From: Demetria terragena DSM 11295
GTDB lineage: Bacteria; Actinomycetota; Actinomycetes; Actinomycetales; Dermatophilaceae
Length of the DNA: 64,000 nucleotides
Direction of reading: 5' to 3'
NCBI RefSeq assembly: GCF_000376825.1
Contig: NZ_AQXW01000004.1
Location: forward strand, 186,001-250,000
Shown: positions 23,124 through 32,359 of the stretch, one piece after another
Numbering within the stretch: the stretch's first letter is position 1
How the letters are laid out: every line of letters starts with the position of its first letter
Made by a program: the position numbers and the translations under genes
The notes under the pieces: model-generated
Told to the model about the DNA's origin: nothing
Database searches by the model: none
What the model saw: only the letters and a program-made list of their open reading frames with translations

Positions 23124-25606
23124 CCGCGTTCGGCCCCATTACCGGTGACCCGTTGGACCGAAACCGGTTCCCGATCGATGAGTGGGCACTGGTTGAGACC
23201 CGCTTCGAACCGAGCGACCTCGGCGTCACCGAGACTCTGTTTGCGGTCGGCAACGGCTACCTCGGACTTCGGGGCAACTATGAAGAGGCGCGCGATGCGT
23301 ACGCCGACGGCACGTTCGTCAACGGCTTCCACGAGACCTGGCCGATTCACCACGCCGAGGAGGCCTTCGGTCTGGCTCGCGTCGGCCAGACCATGGTCAA
23401 TGCGCCAGACCCCAAGATCATCCGGCTCTATATCGATGACGAGCCGCTCGAACTCTCGACAGCCGATCTGCTGGACTACCAGCGTGTCCTGGACTTCCGG
23501 ACGGGCGTGCTGTCCCGTGACCTGGTGTGGCGGACCACGAGCGGGAAGAGAGTGCGCGTACGCAGTCGGCGGATGACCTCGTTCACCGAACGACACCTGG
23601 GCGTCATGCAACTTGAGGTGACGTTGCTGGAGGGCAACGCCGCTGTTCAACTCTCCTCCCAACTGGTGAACCGCCAGGATCGCGACGTCCGCTCGGAGCA
23701 GGTCGAGCCCGCGCAGGGCACGATCGCCGATCCGCGCAAGGCCGAGCAGTTCGGTCGGCGTGTTCTTCAACCTCAATACAAGGATCTTGACGAGGACGCC
23801 GGCCGCATCGCGCTCGGCTATCAGACTGTCGACAGTGGAATGACCATCGGCGTTGTCGTCGATCACCACCTCGACTCACCGGTTCCTTATCGCACCGAGG
23901 GCCGGGTCGAGGATGACCAAGGCAAGCTCATCTATCAGATCCGCGCCGAAGAGGGTCACACCATCCGGCTGACCAAGCTGGTGTCGGTGCACACGGCGAC
24001 ACGCGTCCCGGCACGCGAACTCATCGACCGCTGCGAGCGGACGCTTGATCGGGCGAACGAAGACGGTGTCGAGGCGCAGTTCGAGGCTCAGCGCGAATGG
24101 TTGGACGCGTTCTGGGAACGCTCCGACGTGGAACTCCCCCGTCAGCCTGATCTGCAGCAAGCCACTCGCTGGAATCTGTTCGCGCTCACCCAGGCAACGG
24201 CTCGCGCCGATGGCTTGGGTATCCCCGCGAAGGGCGTATCGGCGGCGGGCTATGGCGGCCATTATTTCTGGGACGCCGAGATCTACGCGATGCCGTTCTC
24301 GACCTACACCACTCCCAATGCGACGCGGAACGCGCTGCGCTTCCGGTACTCCTTGCTCCCGGCGGCCCGACGCCGCGCGGTCGACCTGTCCCAAAAAGGT
24401 GCCCTCTTCCCGTGGCGGACTATTAATGGAAATGAGGCCTCCGCGTACTACGCGGCGGGCACCGCGCAGTACCACATCGACGCCGACATCGCCTATGCGG
24501 TGAGCCAGTACGTCGGGGCCACCGGAGACCTTGACTTCCTGGTTCGCGAAGGCGTCGACATCCTGGTGGAGACCGCGCGCCTGTGGGCCGATATTGGCTT
24601 CTGGCGGCAAGAGAACGGCTCGTCGTCGTTCCATATCCATGGCGTCACGGGTCCGGATGAATACACCACGGTCGTCAACGACAACCTCTACACCAACGTT
24701 CTCGCGCGCTTCAATCTGCGCCGGGCGGCCGATGCCGTGACTGAGGTCAGGGAGTCTCAGCCGGATGCCTACGACGAGGTCGTGCGGCGGACTGGGCTGC
24801 GTGAGGAGGAGATCGCCGAGTGGCGCGAGGCCGCGGCGGGAATGCACGTCCCCTATGACGCCAAGGTCGGCATTCACCCCCAGGACTCCCGCTTCCTGGA
24901 CCGCGAGATGTGGGACCTAGAGCACACCTCGGCCGACGTACGCCCGCTGTTGCTGCACCATCACCCGCTGGTGATCTATCGCTTCCAGGTCCTCAAGCAG
25001 GCCGATGTTGTCCTGGCGCAATTCCTCCAGAGCGAGGAGTTCACGACCCAAGAGAAGCGGGCCGATTTCGAGTACTACGACCCGATTACGACGGGTGACT
25101 CGAGCCTGTCAGCGGTCGTGCAGTCGATCATTGCCGCAGAGGTCGGCTACCACGAGTTAGCGCTGCAGTACTTCTATGAGGCGGCATTTGTCGACCTCGC
25201 CGACCGGCACGCGAACGCCGCGGACGGCGTACACGTCGCCTCCACGGGCGGTGTGTGGAGCGCTCTCGTGTGTGGCTTTGGTGGTTTCCGAGATCACGGT
25301 GCTGGGCGTTGGCACTTCGATCCGCGACTGCCCGCTGGATGGGATGAGTTGAGCTTCCGACTCACCATGCGGGGCACCCGAATTCGAGTCACCGTGACGT
25401 CGGACGCCTTGACCGCGATCGTCGAGGATGGCGAAGGTGAAGTCACCTTCTCTGTCCGCGACACCGAAGTCACCGCAGCGCCCGGCCGACCAGTCGAGGT
25501 TCCGCTGGACGGTCAGGGTGCTCGGATCGAGGGGCGTCCGCCGAATCCGGCAGGGACCCTCCGCGCGGACGGCACTGTGATCTCGGCGACTGTTCCGGGG
25601 CGCTGA
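23120..25606 (+). CDS. GH65 glycoside phosphorylase (trehalose/maltose/kojibiose type)
   Basis: Inverting glycoside hydrolase family 65 enzyme that cleaves an alpha-glucobiose with phosphate to beta-glucose 1-phosphate and glucose. The general-acid Glu is residue 514 in HGVTGPDEYTTVV, and phosphate-binding residues are expected after HHHPLVIYRFQVLKQADVVL. The N-terminal beta-sandwich (FAVGNGYLGLRGNYEE), the linker, the (alpha/alpha)6 barrel and a C-terminal beta domain are all present in 828 residues. It overlaps the beta-phosphoglucomutase-like gene by 4 bases. The natural disaccharide cannot be read from the sequence; trehalose or maltose are the common options. Confidence 0.9.
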   Translation: MTAFGPITGDPLDRNRFPIDEWALVETRFEPSDLGVTETLFAVGNGYLGLRGNYEEARDAYADGTFVNGFHETWPIHHAEEAFGLARVGQTMVNAPDPKIIRLYIDDEPLELSTADLLDYQRVLDFRTGVLSRDLVWRTTSGKRVRVRSRRMTSFTERHLGVMQLEVTLLEGNAAVQLSSQLVNRQDRDVRSEQVEPAQGTIADPRKAEQFGRRVLQPQYKDLDEDAGRIALGYQTVDSGMTIGVVVDHHLDSPVPYRTEGRVEDDQGKLIYQIRAEEGHTIRLTKLVSVHTATRVPARELIDRCERTLDRANEDGVEAQFEAQREWLDAFWERSDVELPRQPDLQQATRWNLFALTQATARADGLGIPAKGVSAAGYGGHYFWDAEIYAMPFSTYTTPNATRNALRFRYSLLPAARRRAVDLSQKGALFPWRTINGNEASAYYAAGTAQYHIDADIAYAVSQYVGATGDLDFLVREGVDILVETARLWADIGFWRQENGSSSFHIHGVTGPDEYTTVVNDNLYTNVLARFNLRRAADAVTEVRESQPDAYDEVVRRTGLREEEIAEWREAAAGMHVPYDAKVGIHPQDSRFLDREMWDLEHTSADVRPLLLHHHPLVIYRFQVLKQADVVLAQFLQSEEFTTQEKRADFEYYDPITTGDSSLSAVVQSIIAAEVGYHELALQYFYEAAFVDLADRHANAADGVHVASTGGVWSALVCGFGGFRDHGAGRWHFDPRLPAGWDELSFRLTMRGTRIRVTVTSDALTAIVEDGEGEVTFSVRDTEVTAAPGRPVEVPLDGQGARIEGRPPNPAGTLRADGTVISATVPGR

Positions 25607-25718
25607 CGCTGGCGGGCGCTGTACTCGAGCACACTGGATTGGTGTCACTACCACGGTGCGCTATCTTTACGCTGCATGTTGAACGGCGCGTCGGCGCCAG
25701 ACAGGAAGGCTGCCAGGC

Positions 25719-25925
25719 GTGCTGCGACAAAAACGCGTGCGAGGACGGCACCATGCGGCTCCTCGCTGGCGGGCGGTCGACATGGTGGCCATGGCGTTGA
25801 CCGCAGGTTTTGTGGCTGCAGGCGTGATGATGGCAGTAGGTCCAAGCGATGTGGGGCCATCAAGCCCCGGCCCCGCTAAACCTGCACCAGCCGACGCCCC
25901 GGCAAGCATCGAACTCGATCGCTGA
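25719..25925 (+). CDS. Possible small single-pass membrane protein
   Basis: A 68-residue frame starts at GTG 25719 with AGGAAGG about 9 bases upstream. It has a basic N-terminus (MLRQKRVRGRHHA), a hydrophobic helix MVAMALTAGFVAAGVMMAVG at residues about 21-41 and a Pro/Ala-rich tail (SSPGPAKPAPADAPA). This looks like a short membrane-anchored or exported peptide. I do not recognise it. It lies 24 bases before rlmC on the same strand. Codon use is compatible with a gene, but the evidence is modest. Confidence 0.4.
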   Translation: MLRQKRVRGRHHAAPRWRAVDMVAMALTAGFVAAGVMMAVGPSDVGPSSPGPAKPAPADAPASIELDR

Positions 25926-25949
25926 CTCGCAACCTGACACTCTGGTCCG

Positions 25950-27110
25950 GTGCAGTGCGACTATTTTGACGCTGGCGAGTGCGCCTCGTGCTCGCTGTTG
26001 GACATTTCCCACCCGACTCAGATTGCTGAACTCGATCGTGTCGTACGAGATGCCCTCTTTCCCCAGGTCGACGAAACAGCATTCCTACCAACGGTTTTCG
26101 GCCCAGAGCACCATTTCCGGAATAAGGCAAAACTGGTGGTGGGCGGAACAAAGTCCGAGCCAACCTTTGGCATCCTGGATACCAACAGGCGAGGCGTCGA
26201 CCTTCGCCACTGCGGGCTGTATGAACCCGGTTTAGCGCGGGCACTCCCCCGCCTCTGTGATGCCGTCTCGGCCTTGGGTTTGACCCCGTACGACGTCAAC
26301 ACCCGGTCGGGTGAGTTCAAACACTTGATCGTCACGCACGCACCGTCGGGCGATCTTATGGCTCGATTCGTCTTGCGCTCGCCGGGCCAACTACCGCGTC
26401 TTGAGCGTGCGATACCAGAACTGCAGGAGGCCATTCCCGGGCTCCGCGTGGTGTCGATCAACGAGCAGCCCGAGCACAAGGCGATCCTCGCGGGGCCGAG
26501 AGAGCACGTCCTGACGGAGGAGGACTCTCTACCTCTTCAGGTTGGTCCGGTAACCGTCTTCCTCCGACCCGAGTCGTTCTTCCAGACCAATACTGCGATC
26601 GCGGCTCAGCTGTATAGCCAAGCCGCTCGATGGGTCCATGGCTCAGGAGCGGACACACTCTGGGACCTCTACTGCGGTGTCGGCGGGTTCGGTCTGAGCG
26701 TGGGCGCGCAGGCGCCAGTTCGCGTCGTGGGAGTTGAGATTGAACCCGCCGCAATCACTGGGGCGCAACGCTCAGCGGCGGCCGTTGAGGCACGAAACCC
26801 GCTGTCTTCGTTCGACTTTCGCGTTGGAGATGCATCAACGATTCTGCGCAACGAGCAGCCGGCTGACGTCGTGCTGGTCAATCCGCCACGTCGCGGAATC
26901 GGCTCGCTCGCGGACTGGCTCAACAGCAGCGGCGTGGAACAGATCATCTACTCCAGTTGCAATGTCACGTCTCTACAAGCCGACTTGGAACGGTTGACGT
27001 CCTACCGGGCGACGGCCGTACGGGCGTACGACATGTTTCCCCAGACCCGCCATCACGAAGTGCTCGTGCAGTTGGTTCGACAACCAACTGCAAGTCGATC
27101 CTGTGGATAA
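25950..27110 (+). CDS. rlmC: 23S rRNA (uracil-5)-methyltransferase, RlmC/RumB type
   Basis: SAM-dependent methyltransferase that methylates uridine in 23S rRNA (m5U747 in E. coli), acting on the nascent ribosomal RNA. The N-terminus has an iron-sulfur cysteine set (Cys 3, 11 and 14 in CDYFDAGECASC plus a Cys in LRHCGLY). SAM binding is in LWDLYCGVGGFGLSVG and the catalytic nucleophile Cys in YSSCNVTSL. At 386 residues it is normal and lacks a TRAM domain, as expected for RlmC rather than RlmD. It starts at GTG 25950. Confidence 0.9.
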   Translation: MQCDYFDAGECASCSLLDISHPTQIAELDRVVRDALFPQVDETAFLPTVFGPEHHFRNKAKLVVGGTKSEPTFGILDTNRRGVDLRHCGLYEPGLARALPRLCDAVSALGLTPYDVNTRSGEFKHLIVTHAPSGDLMARFVLRSPGQLPRLERAIPELQEAIPGLRVVSINEQPEHKAILAGPREHVLTEEDSLPLQVGPVTVFLRPESFFQTNTAIAAQLYSQAARWVHGSGADTLWDLYCGVGGFGLSVGAQAPVRVVGVEIEPAAITGAQRSAAAVEARNPLSSFDFRVGDASTILRNEQPADVVLVNPPRRGIGSLADWLNSSGVEQIIYSSCNVTSLQADLERLTSYRATAVRAYDMFPQTRHHEVLVQLVRQPTASRSCG

Positions 27111-27145
27111 CGTCCTGGAGAGTTCCAACGGCGGAGTATCTGTCC

Positions 27146-27571
27146 ATGACATCTTCACGCGATTCCCTCCCACGCCAGCCCATCCGTAGCGACGCCGACC
27201 TATATGCCCTCTGGGACAGCATCGTCGGAGAGCCTGGCTTCGCCAGGCGCTGTCTCTGGCTGATCTTCCTCGACCTGGACCATCGGCCGATGGACGTCAT
27301 TGTGCCGATTGATGGCATACCCGAAACCCCAGAGATCGAGGGCGTCTCCCGGCTCCTGGAGATGGTGCGCGGCCAGGTGCCAGAGGGCACGGTGGCCACG
27401 ATGCTGTCGAGGCCAGGTAGCCAGCGCATCCGCGAGTCTGATCGCGCCTGGGCTCGGGCTATCGAGTCGCTCCTGGCCGATCAGCGCCCGCACTGGCCAG
27501 TCCATCTGGCGACCGATCATGGCCTCGGTGTCTTTGCGTTGGACGACCTGCTGGTGGCCCACGGCGGGTAA
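27146..27571 (+). CDS. Conserved actinobacterial protein of unknown function
   Basis: A 141-residue soluble protein. It has DADLYALWDSIVGEPGFARR, LWLIFLDLDHRPMDVIVPID and HLATDHGLGVFALDDLLVAH. I recall similar uncharacterised proteins in other actinobacteria (WLLFLD.DGRP...PIDD pattern); no activity is known. ATG at 27146 is taken because upstream codons overlap rlmC in another frame. Convergent with the MFS gene, 15 bases apart. Confidence 0.55.
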   Translation: MTSSRDSLPRQPIRSDADLYALWDSIVGEPGFARRCLWLIFLDLDHRPMDVIVPIDGIPETPEIEGVSRLLEMVRGQVPEGTVATMLSRPGSQRIRESDRAWARAIESLLADQRPHWPVHLATDHGLGVFALDDLLVAHGG

Positions 27572-27586
27572 TTCGGTCTCGGTCTG

Positions 27587-28906
27587 CTACTCCAGTGCCT
27601 TCCCACGTTGTTCAGGCAGACCGAACGCCGCGAGCGCCGCGATGGCGAATGCCGCAGCGAGAACCGAAAACACCAAGCCGGTACCGCCAGCATCGGTGAG
27701 TACCGGCACGAGGAGCGGCGCAGCGATCGCAGCGATCCGCCCGAACGCTGTGGCCGCACCGGCGCCAGTCGCGCGCATCGAGGTCGGATAGGTCTCTGGG
27801 GTGATCGCATAGAGCGCGCCCCATGCTCCGAGGTTGAAGAAGGACAGCGCACAACCGGTGATCAGAATGGTGGTCTCTGAGCCTGCCTGCCCAAAGGCCA
27901 AAGCCGAGATGGCCGACCCGGCAAGGAAACTCGCCAAAGTCGCACGCCGCCCCCACACCTCGACGAGAACCGCCGCCACGGCATATCCCGGAATTTGAGC
28001 GAGGGTGATGATCAGGGTGAAGCCGAAGGACTTCGCCATGGGGAAACCCTGTGCAACGAGGAGCGTGGGGATCCAGATGAAGGCCCCGTAGTAGGCGAAG
28101 TTCACTCCGAACCACACCGCCCACAGGGATCCCGTCCTGACCCTTAACTCGGGTGTCCACAACTGACCGGGAACCGCCGCGACGGCTTTCGCTGCTGGTG
28201 GCGACTCAACCGGCGCGACTCCAGCAGCCTTCTCAAAGTCCCGGACAGCGGATTCGGCCTCGTCGGTCCGACCCTGGCTTTCGAGGAAGCGCACCGACTC
28301 CGGAAGTGAGAAGCGAACGACCAGTGCGTACGCCGCAGGGACGAGTCCGATGGCAAATGCCCAACGCCAGCCGTTGTCTGAGGCGGGCACCACCTGATAA
28401 CCGATGATCGCGGCCAGCACCCAACCCAATGCCCAGAAAGACTCCAGTGCCACAACAACGCGCCCACGAATCTTGGCCGGGGCGTATTCGCTCACCAGTG
28501 TTGAGGCCACGGGCAGTTCGGCACCGAGACCGATCCCAATCACGAAGCGCAGGACCAAGAGCATGGCGAGGCCGGTGGACAGCGCCGCGGCACCCGTGGC
28601 CAGGCCATAGACCAGCAGGGTGAGTGCGAAGACTGATCGGCGTCCGATGCGGTCCGCCAGGAGACCACCGGCTGAGGCACCCACTGCCATACCGATGAAG
28701 CCAATGGATGCCACCCACGACACCTCGGTCGAGGTCAGGCCCCATTGCTGTGCGAGCGCAACCATGACGAAGGACACCAGTCCAACGTCCATCGCGTCGA
28801 GCGCCCAACCGATTCCCGACCCGACTAATAAACGGCGGTGTCGTCGGGTGAACGGCAGCCGATCGAGGCGCTCAGGCCGGGTTAGCGGCTCTGACGTTGT
28901 GGTCAT
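27587..28906 (-). CDS. MFS transporter (sugar/organic-acid symporter type)
   Basis: Twelve-helix major facilitator, 439 residues. Diagnostic loops are present: GLLADRIGRRSVFALTLLVY between helices 2 and 3 and LPESVRFLESQGRTDEAE after helix 6; RFVIGIGLGAELPVASTLVSE follows helix 4. This pattern fits the metabolite:H+ symporter branch (aromatic-acid or sugar transporters). Substrate unknown. A central cytosolic loop between helices 6 and 7 is about 55 residues. It is divergent from the cation antiporter gene, with 124 bases between starts, and there is no neighbouring catabolic operon to indicate a substrate. Confidence 0.8.
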   Translation of the reverse strand: MTTTSEPLTRPERLDRLPFTRRHRRLLVGSGIGWALDAMDVGLVSFVMVALAQQWGLTSTEVSWVASIGFIGMAVGASAGGLLADRIGRRSVFALTLLVYGLATGAAALSTGLAMLLVLRFVIGIGLGAELPVASTLVSEYAPAKIRGRVVVALESFWALGWVLAAIIGYQVVPASDNGWRWAFAIGLVPAAYALVVRFSLPESVRFLESQGRTDEAESAVRDFEKAAGVAPVESPPAAKAVAAVPGQLWTPELRVRTGSLWAVWFGVNFAYYGAFIWIPTLLVAQGFPMAKSFGFTLIITLAQIPGYAVAAVLVEVWGRRATLASFLAGSAISALAFGQAGSETTILITGCALSFFNLGAWGALYAITPETYPTSMRATGAGAATAFGRIAAIAAPLLVPVLTDAGGTGLVFSVLAAAFAIAALAAFGLPEQRGKALE

Positions 28907-29030
28907 GTGGTGCTCCTGGGCGGGGCCAACAGGGAGGATAGGACGACGCAGCGCACGCCGCCCGGTTCACGCGAACCGGCCGTACGCGAGGATATGCCTG
29001 CAGCCAAACCGTAAAGGGGAGCAGGTCGAC

Positions 29031-30140
29031 ATGGCCACACCGGCGTCCGAAGAACCAACCTGGCGGCAGTGGACCACCTGGGTCCCGCCGCTCGCTGGCG
29101 TTGGCCTTGCGGCGTCGTGGGGTCGTGGCCTTCCTACCGTCCTGCTCGTGGTCATCGCCGCGCTGCTCGTGGGTTCAGTGCTGGCGGCCGTCCATCATGC
29201 TGAGGTCGTCGCACACCGTGTCGGTGAACCCTTCGGTTCTTTGATCCTCGCCGTCGCGGTCACCGTGATCGAGGTGGGGCTCATCCTCACTCTCATGCTG
29301 AGCGGTGGGGATGCGGCCAGCACTTTGGCCCGCGACACCGTGTTTGCGGCCGTCATGATCACCACCAACGGCATCCTGGGTCTTGCGCTCCTTGCGGGGG
29401 CCTTGCGCCACGGCATTGTGCACTTCAATGCCGAGGGCACGGGCTCGGCATTGGCCTGTGTCGCGACGCTGGCGACGCTGTGCCTTGTGCTCCCCCGCTT
29501 TACCACCGCAGCGCCCGGTCCAGAGTTCTCCGGCTCGCAGCTCGCGTTCGCAGCGGTGGCCTCGCTTGCCGTCTACGTCATGTTTGTTCTCACTCAGACC
29601 GGCCGGCACCGGGATTTTTTCTTGCCAGTACCGCTCGGCAACTCGCCGGACAAGGACAAAGATGGGCACGCGGACCCGCCAAGTGGCCGTGCCGCGCTCG
29701 TCAGTCTGGCCCTGCTCGTCCTGGCGCTCGTGGCCGTGGTTGGCCTGGCCAAGGTGATTTCGCCCGCCATTGAAGACGTCATCGACGGTGCCGGGCTCCC
29801 CCATAGTTTTGTCGGTGTCGTGATCGCGCTCATGGTTCTGGCACCCGAGACCCTTGCGGCCGTGCGCGCCGCGCGGCTGGACCGAACCCAGATCAGCCTC
29901 AACCTGGCGCTGGGTTCGGCAATGGCCAGCATCGGCTTGACGATCCCCGCGCTGGCCATCGCCAGCATCTGGCTTCCGACGCCGCTGCATCTTGGGTTGG
30001 AATCAACCCACATCATCCTGCTGGCGCTCACCATGGTCGTCGGTGTCCTTACCGTCGTTCCCGGGCGAGCGACGCGACTGCAGGGTGGCGTACACCTGGT
30101 GCTGTTGGCGTCGTTCATCTTCCTGGCCGCCAACCCCTAG
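29031..30140 (+). CDS. CaCA-superfamily cation/proton antiporter (ChaA-like)
   Basis: Eleven-helix membrane antiporter of the ChaA/CAX type, exchanging Na+, K+ or Ca2+ for H+. The two conserved alpha repeats are visible: GSLILAVAVTVIEVGLILTL (about residue 60) with the ion-binding Glu in TVIEVG, and SFVGVVIALMVLAPETLAAV followed by SLNLALGSAMASIGLTIPAL in the C-terminal half, with Glu in LAPET. An acidic loop NSPDKDKDGHADPP lies between the repeats. ATG 29031 follows AGGGGAG; the frame upstream is open but antisense to the MFS gene. At 369 residues it is normal length. Confidence 0.85.
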   Translation: MATPASEEPTWRQWTTWVPPLAGVGLAASWGRGLPTVLLVVIAALLVGSVLAAVHHAEVVAHRVGEPFGSLILAVAVTVIEVGLILTLMLSGGDAASTLARDTVFAAVMITTNGILGLALLAGALRHGIVHFNAEGTGSALACVATLATLCLVLPRFTTAAPGPEFSGSQLAFAAVASLAVYVMFVLTQTGRHRDFFLPVPLGNSPDKDKDGHADPPSGRAALVSLALLVLALVAVVGLAKVISPAIEDVIDGAGLPHSFVGVVIALMVLAPETLAAVRAARLDRTQISLNLALGSAMASIGLTIPALAIASIWLPTPLHLGLESTHIILLALTMVVGVLTVVPGRATRLQGGVHLVLLASFIFLAANP

Positions 30141-30152
30141 GCCGGGGCGAAG

Positions 30153-30773
30153 TCAGCTAAACGGCGCCGGGTCGCCTGCACCCACGCGCATTACCTCGGG
30201 CACTCCGTCCGAGAAATCGATGACGGTCGTCGGTTCGAGACCGCACTCGCCTGAGTCGATCACCGCATCGACCTGGTGGTCGAGCCGCTCCTTGATGGCC
30301 CAGCCTTCGGTCAGCGGGTCCTCATCATCGGGCAGCAGCAGCGTGCTCGACAGCAACGGCTCACCCAACTCCTCCAACAGCAGTCGTGCGACGGGGTGGT
30401 CGATGATGCGTACGCCCACAGTCTTCTTCTTGGGGTGCAAGAGTCGCCGAGGCACCTCAGAGGTCGCGGGAAGGATGAAGGTGTAGCAGCCCGGGGTGTG
30501 GTTCTTCACCGCCCGGAAGACTCGGTTGTCTAGCTGCACGAGTTGGCCGAGCTGGGCAAAGTCGCGGCAAACCAGCGTGAAGTGATGCTTCTCATCGAGA
30601 CGCCGGATGTCGACGATTCGGCTCTTGCCCTCGGCATTCCCGAGTTGAGTGCCCAGCGCGAAGCACGAGTCGGTCGGGTACGCAATCAGGCCACCGGCGC
30701 GCACGATGTCCGCTGCTTGACGAATTCGTCGCGGTTGGGGGTCGAGTGGGTGAACGTCGAGATACCGTGCCAT
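30153..30773 (-). CDS. YrdC/Sua5/YciO-family protein (L-threonylcarbamoyladenylate synthase-like)
   Basis: A 206-residue YrdC-domain protein. Family signatures: AADIVRAGGLIAYPTDSCFA, RLDEKHHFTLVCRDFAQL, PGCYTFILPAT, KKKTVGVRIIDHP and LSSTLLLP. These match the YciO branch (TDSCFALG and DEKHHFTL), which carries the same fold as the tRNA t6A enzyme TsaC but whose role is less clear. ATG 30773 is preferred over the longer frame. It may make threonylcarbamoyl-AMP, but a dedicated tsaC is probably elsewhere. Confidence 0.8.
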   Translation of the reverse strand: MARYLDVHPLDPQPRRIRQAADIVRAGGLIAYPTDSCFALGTQLGNAEGKSRIVDIRRLDEKHHFTLVCRDFAQLGQLVQLDNRVFRAVKNHTPGCYTFILPATSEVPRRLLHPKKKTVGVRIIDHPVARLLLEELGEPLLSSTLLLPDDEDPLTEGWAIKERLDHQVDAVIDSGECGLEPTTVIDFSDGVPEVMRVGAGDPAPFS

Positions 30774-30807
30774 ATGCCTATGGTGGCGAAATGTGGGAGG
30801 GAGCGCC

Positions 30808-31248
30808 ATGGGGGACGACGTAATTTTGTCCTACGACCTGCCGTGTCCGGCACAGCGTGCCTTTGTGAACTACGTAGACGACATAGGGTCCTGGTGGCCT
30901 GGCCATGTCAACGCTGACCCGTCACGGTTCGACGGTCTTTACTTCGAACCGTGGGTGGGTGGGCGCTTGAACGCCAGATACCAGCCGGATGAGGAGGTGC
31001 AGTGGGGCACCATCGTGCGCATCGAGCCGGCGGTGGGCATTGTCCACACCTTTTCACTCCCGCATCGGTCATCGGCGCAGACCACCGTGACGCTGAGCTT
31101 TTCCGAACTCGATACCGGGTCACGCCTGACCTTTCGACACACTCCGTGGAACGGCATCGATGCGTTGGGGCAGACCAAGTTCGGTGAGTGGCCACTGATC
31201 CTGGGGCACTACGTCGAGTTGGTTCGCGCGTCGTCCCGACGAGTCTGA
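30808..31248 (+). CDS. SRPBCC/AHSA1-type protein
   Basis: A 146-residue START-like ligand-binding protein. It reads LSYDLPCPAQRAFVNYVDDI, WWPGHVNADPS, GLYFEPWVGGRLNARYQPDE and LTFRHTPWNGID. Such proteins in other bacteria bind small hydrophobic molecules or act as Hsp90 co-chaperone-like or polyketide-cyclase domains; nothing here narrows this. ATG 30808 has GGGAGG 7-10 bases upstream. It is divergent from the YrdC-type gene (34 bases between starts). Confidence 0.65.
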   Translation: MGDDVILSYDLPCPAQRAFVNYVDDIGSWWPGHVNADPSRFDGLYFEPWVGGRLNARYQPDEEVQWGTIVRIEPAVGIVHTFSLPHRSSAQTTVTLSFSELDTGSRLTFRHTPWNGIDALGQTKFGEWPLILGHYVELVRASSRRV

Positions 31249-31276
31249 GGTCGTCGGCCGCGAGATCGTCCGGCCT

Positions 31277-31705
31277 CTACTGCGTCAGCGTGGTCGTCAC
31301 GGGAGTCGCCAGTTCGACGGTCCGGCTCACGGTGCATAACCGATCGTGGGAGCGCTGCACCGCACCGGGAAGTACCGCACGGGCGGCGTCGCCCTCGGGA
31401 CCTTCCGGGAAAGTCACGGTGAAGGTGACGTCGATCGCACCCATCCGGTTGCCGTCGGCGTCGCGCACCTTGTCGCCGCCGCACTCCACCGAGAAGACGC
31501 TCGGCTCGCTACGGCGCGTCGTCAGCACGTCGACGTCAACAGCCGAGCAGGCAGCAATCGCCGTCAGCAACAACTCCACTGGTGTGAAGGATTCGTCTTC
31601 GCCCGTACCGGTCGTGAGTCTGCCGCCACGCTCGTTGGTCGCGGCGAATCGTCCTGCACCGTCACGGTCGAGCGAGATAGAGCGGCGGGCGTCAGAGGTC
31701 GTCAT
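31277..31705 (-). CDS. OsmC-family peroxide-stress protein
   Basis: OsmC/Ohr-fold thiol protein, 142 residues from ATG 31705. The first active cysteine is at residue 53 in FTPVELLLTAIAACSAVDV; the second is at about 124 in RSHDRLCTVSRTVE. It lacks the longer N-terminal helix of Ohr, so it fits the general OsmC branch that reduces organic hydroperoxides or handles redox stress. It is the only gene between two divergently or convergently placed small genes and has no visible regulator next to it. Confidence 0.8.
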   Translation of the reverse strand: MTTSDARRSISLDRDGAGRFAATNERGGRLTTGTGEDESFTPVELLLTAIAACSAVDVDVLTTRRSEPSVFSVECGGDKVRDADGNRMGAIDVTFTVTFPEGPEGDAARAVLPGAVQRSHDRLCTVSRTVELATPVTTTLTQ

Positions 31706-31739
31706 GGGTCCAGAATGCCAGGACGAGTAGCCTCCCCCC

Positions 31740-32345
31740 ATGACCAACGCCACCGATCAGCCTGGCCGGATCATCCTCATTCGCCATGGCGAGACCGAAT
31801 GGAGTCTCTCGGGCCAACACACCGGGACGACGGACCTACCGTTACTTCCCGAAGGCGAGGCCGTCGCTCGTTCCTTGCGCGAGCCATTGACGAAGTTCAA
31901 CATCGTGGCGGCGTATAGCTCTCCGATGGCCAGGGCTCGGCGTACCGCGGAACTCGCGGGACTAGAGCGGGTCACCGTGCTTGAGGATCTCCGCGAGTGG
32001 GATTACGGCCGATTCGAAGGCATGAGCACGCCCATGATTCGTGCCGAGCTGGGCTACCCGTGGGAGATCTTTACCGACGGAGTCCAGCCCGGCGAGTCGC
32101 CCGGTGAGACCGTCGAGGATGTCGCCGCTCGAGCCAGCCACGTGCTCGCCACGGCCCGTGAGGACGCCCGACGAGGGGACGTCGTCCTCGTCGGACATGG
32201 CCACACCAGCCGCATCCTGGCTGGGGTATGGCTGCGCCAGGAACCGCGCTTTGGCGCAAACCTTGAACTCGGAGCCGGCCGGATCAGCGTCCTTGGCCAG
32301 CACCACGGCATTCCCACACTGGAAATGTGGAACGCCGCGGGCTAG
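31740..32345 (+). CDS. Histidine phosphatase superfamily protein
   Basis: Phosphoglycerate-mutase-like phosphatase, 201 residues. The catalytic RHGETEWSLSGQHTG begins at about residue 15, the general acid is Glu in LREWDYGRFEGM, and the second His is in LVGHGHTSRIL. The N-terminal His forms the phospho-enzyme. The ATG at 31740 is 35 bases from the divergent OsmC start. Sugar-phosphate or nucleotide phosphatases have this signature; the substrate is unknown. Confidence 0.85.
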   Translation: MTNATDQPGRIILIRHGETEWSLSGQHTGTTDLPLLPEGEAVARSLREPLTKFNIVAAYSSPMARARRTAELAGLERVTVLEDLREWDYGRFEGMSTPMIRAELGYPWEIFTDGVQPGESPGETVEDVAARASHVLATAREDARRGDVVLVGHGHTSRILAGVWLRQEPRFGANLELGAGRISVLGQHHGIPTLEMWNAAG

Positions 32346-32359
32346 ATCCGACGTGATGC

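Noticed and set aside
22742-23869. 375-codon minus-strand frame opposite the HAD and GH65 genes
   Set aside because: Crosses two overlapping genes and has no domain signature.
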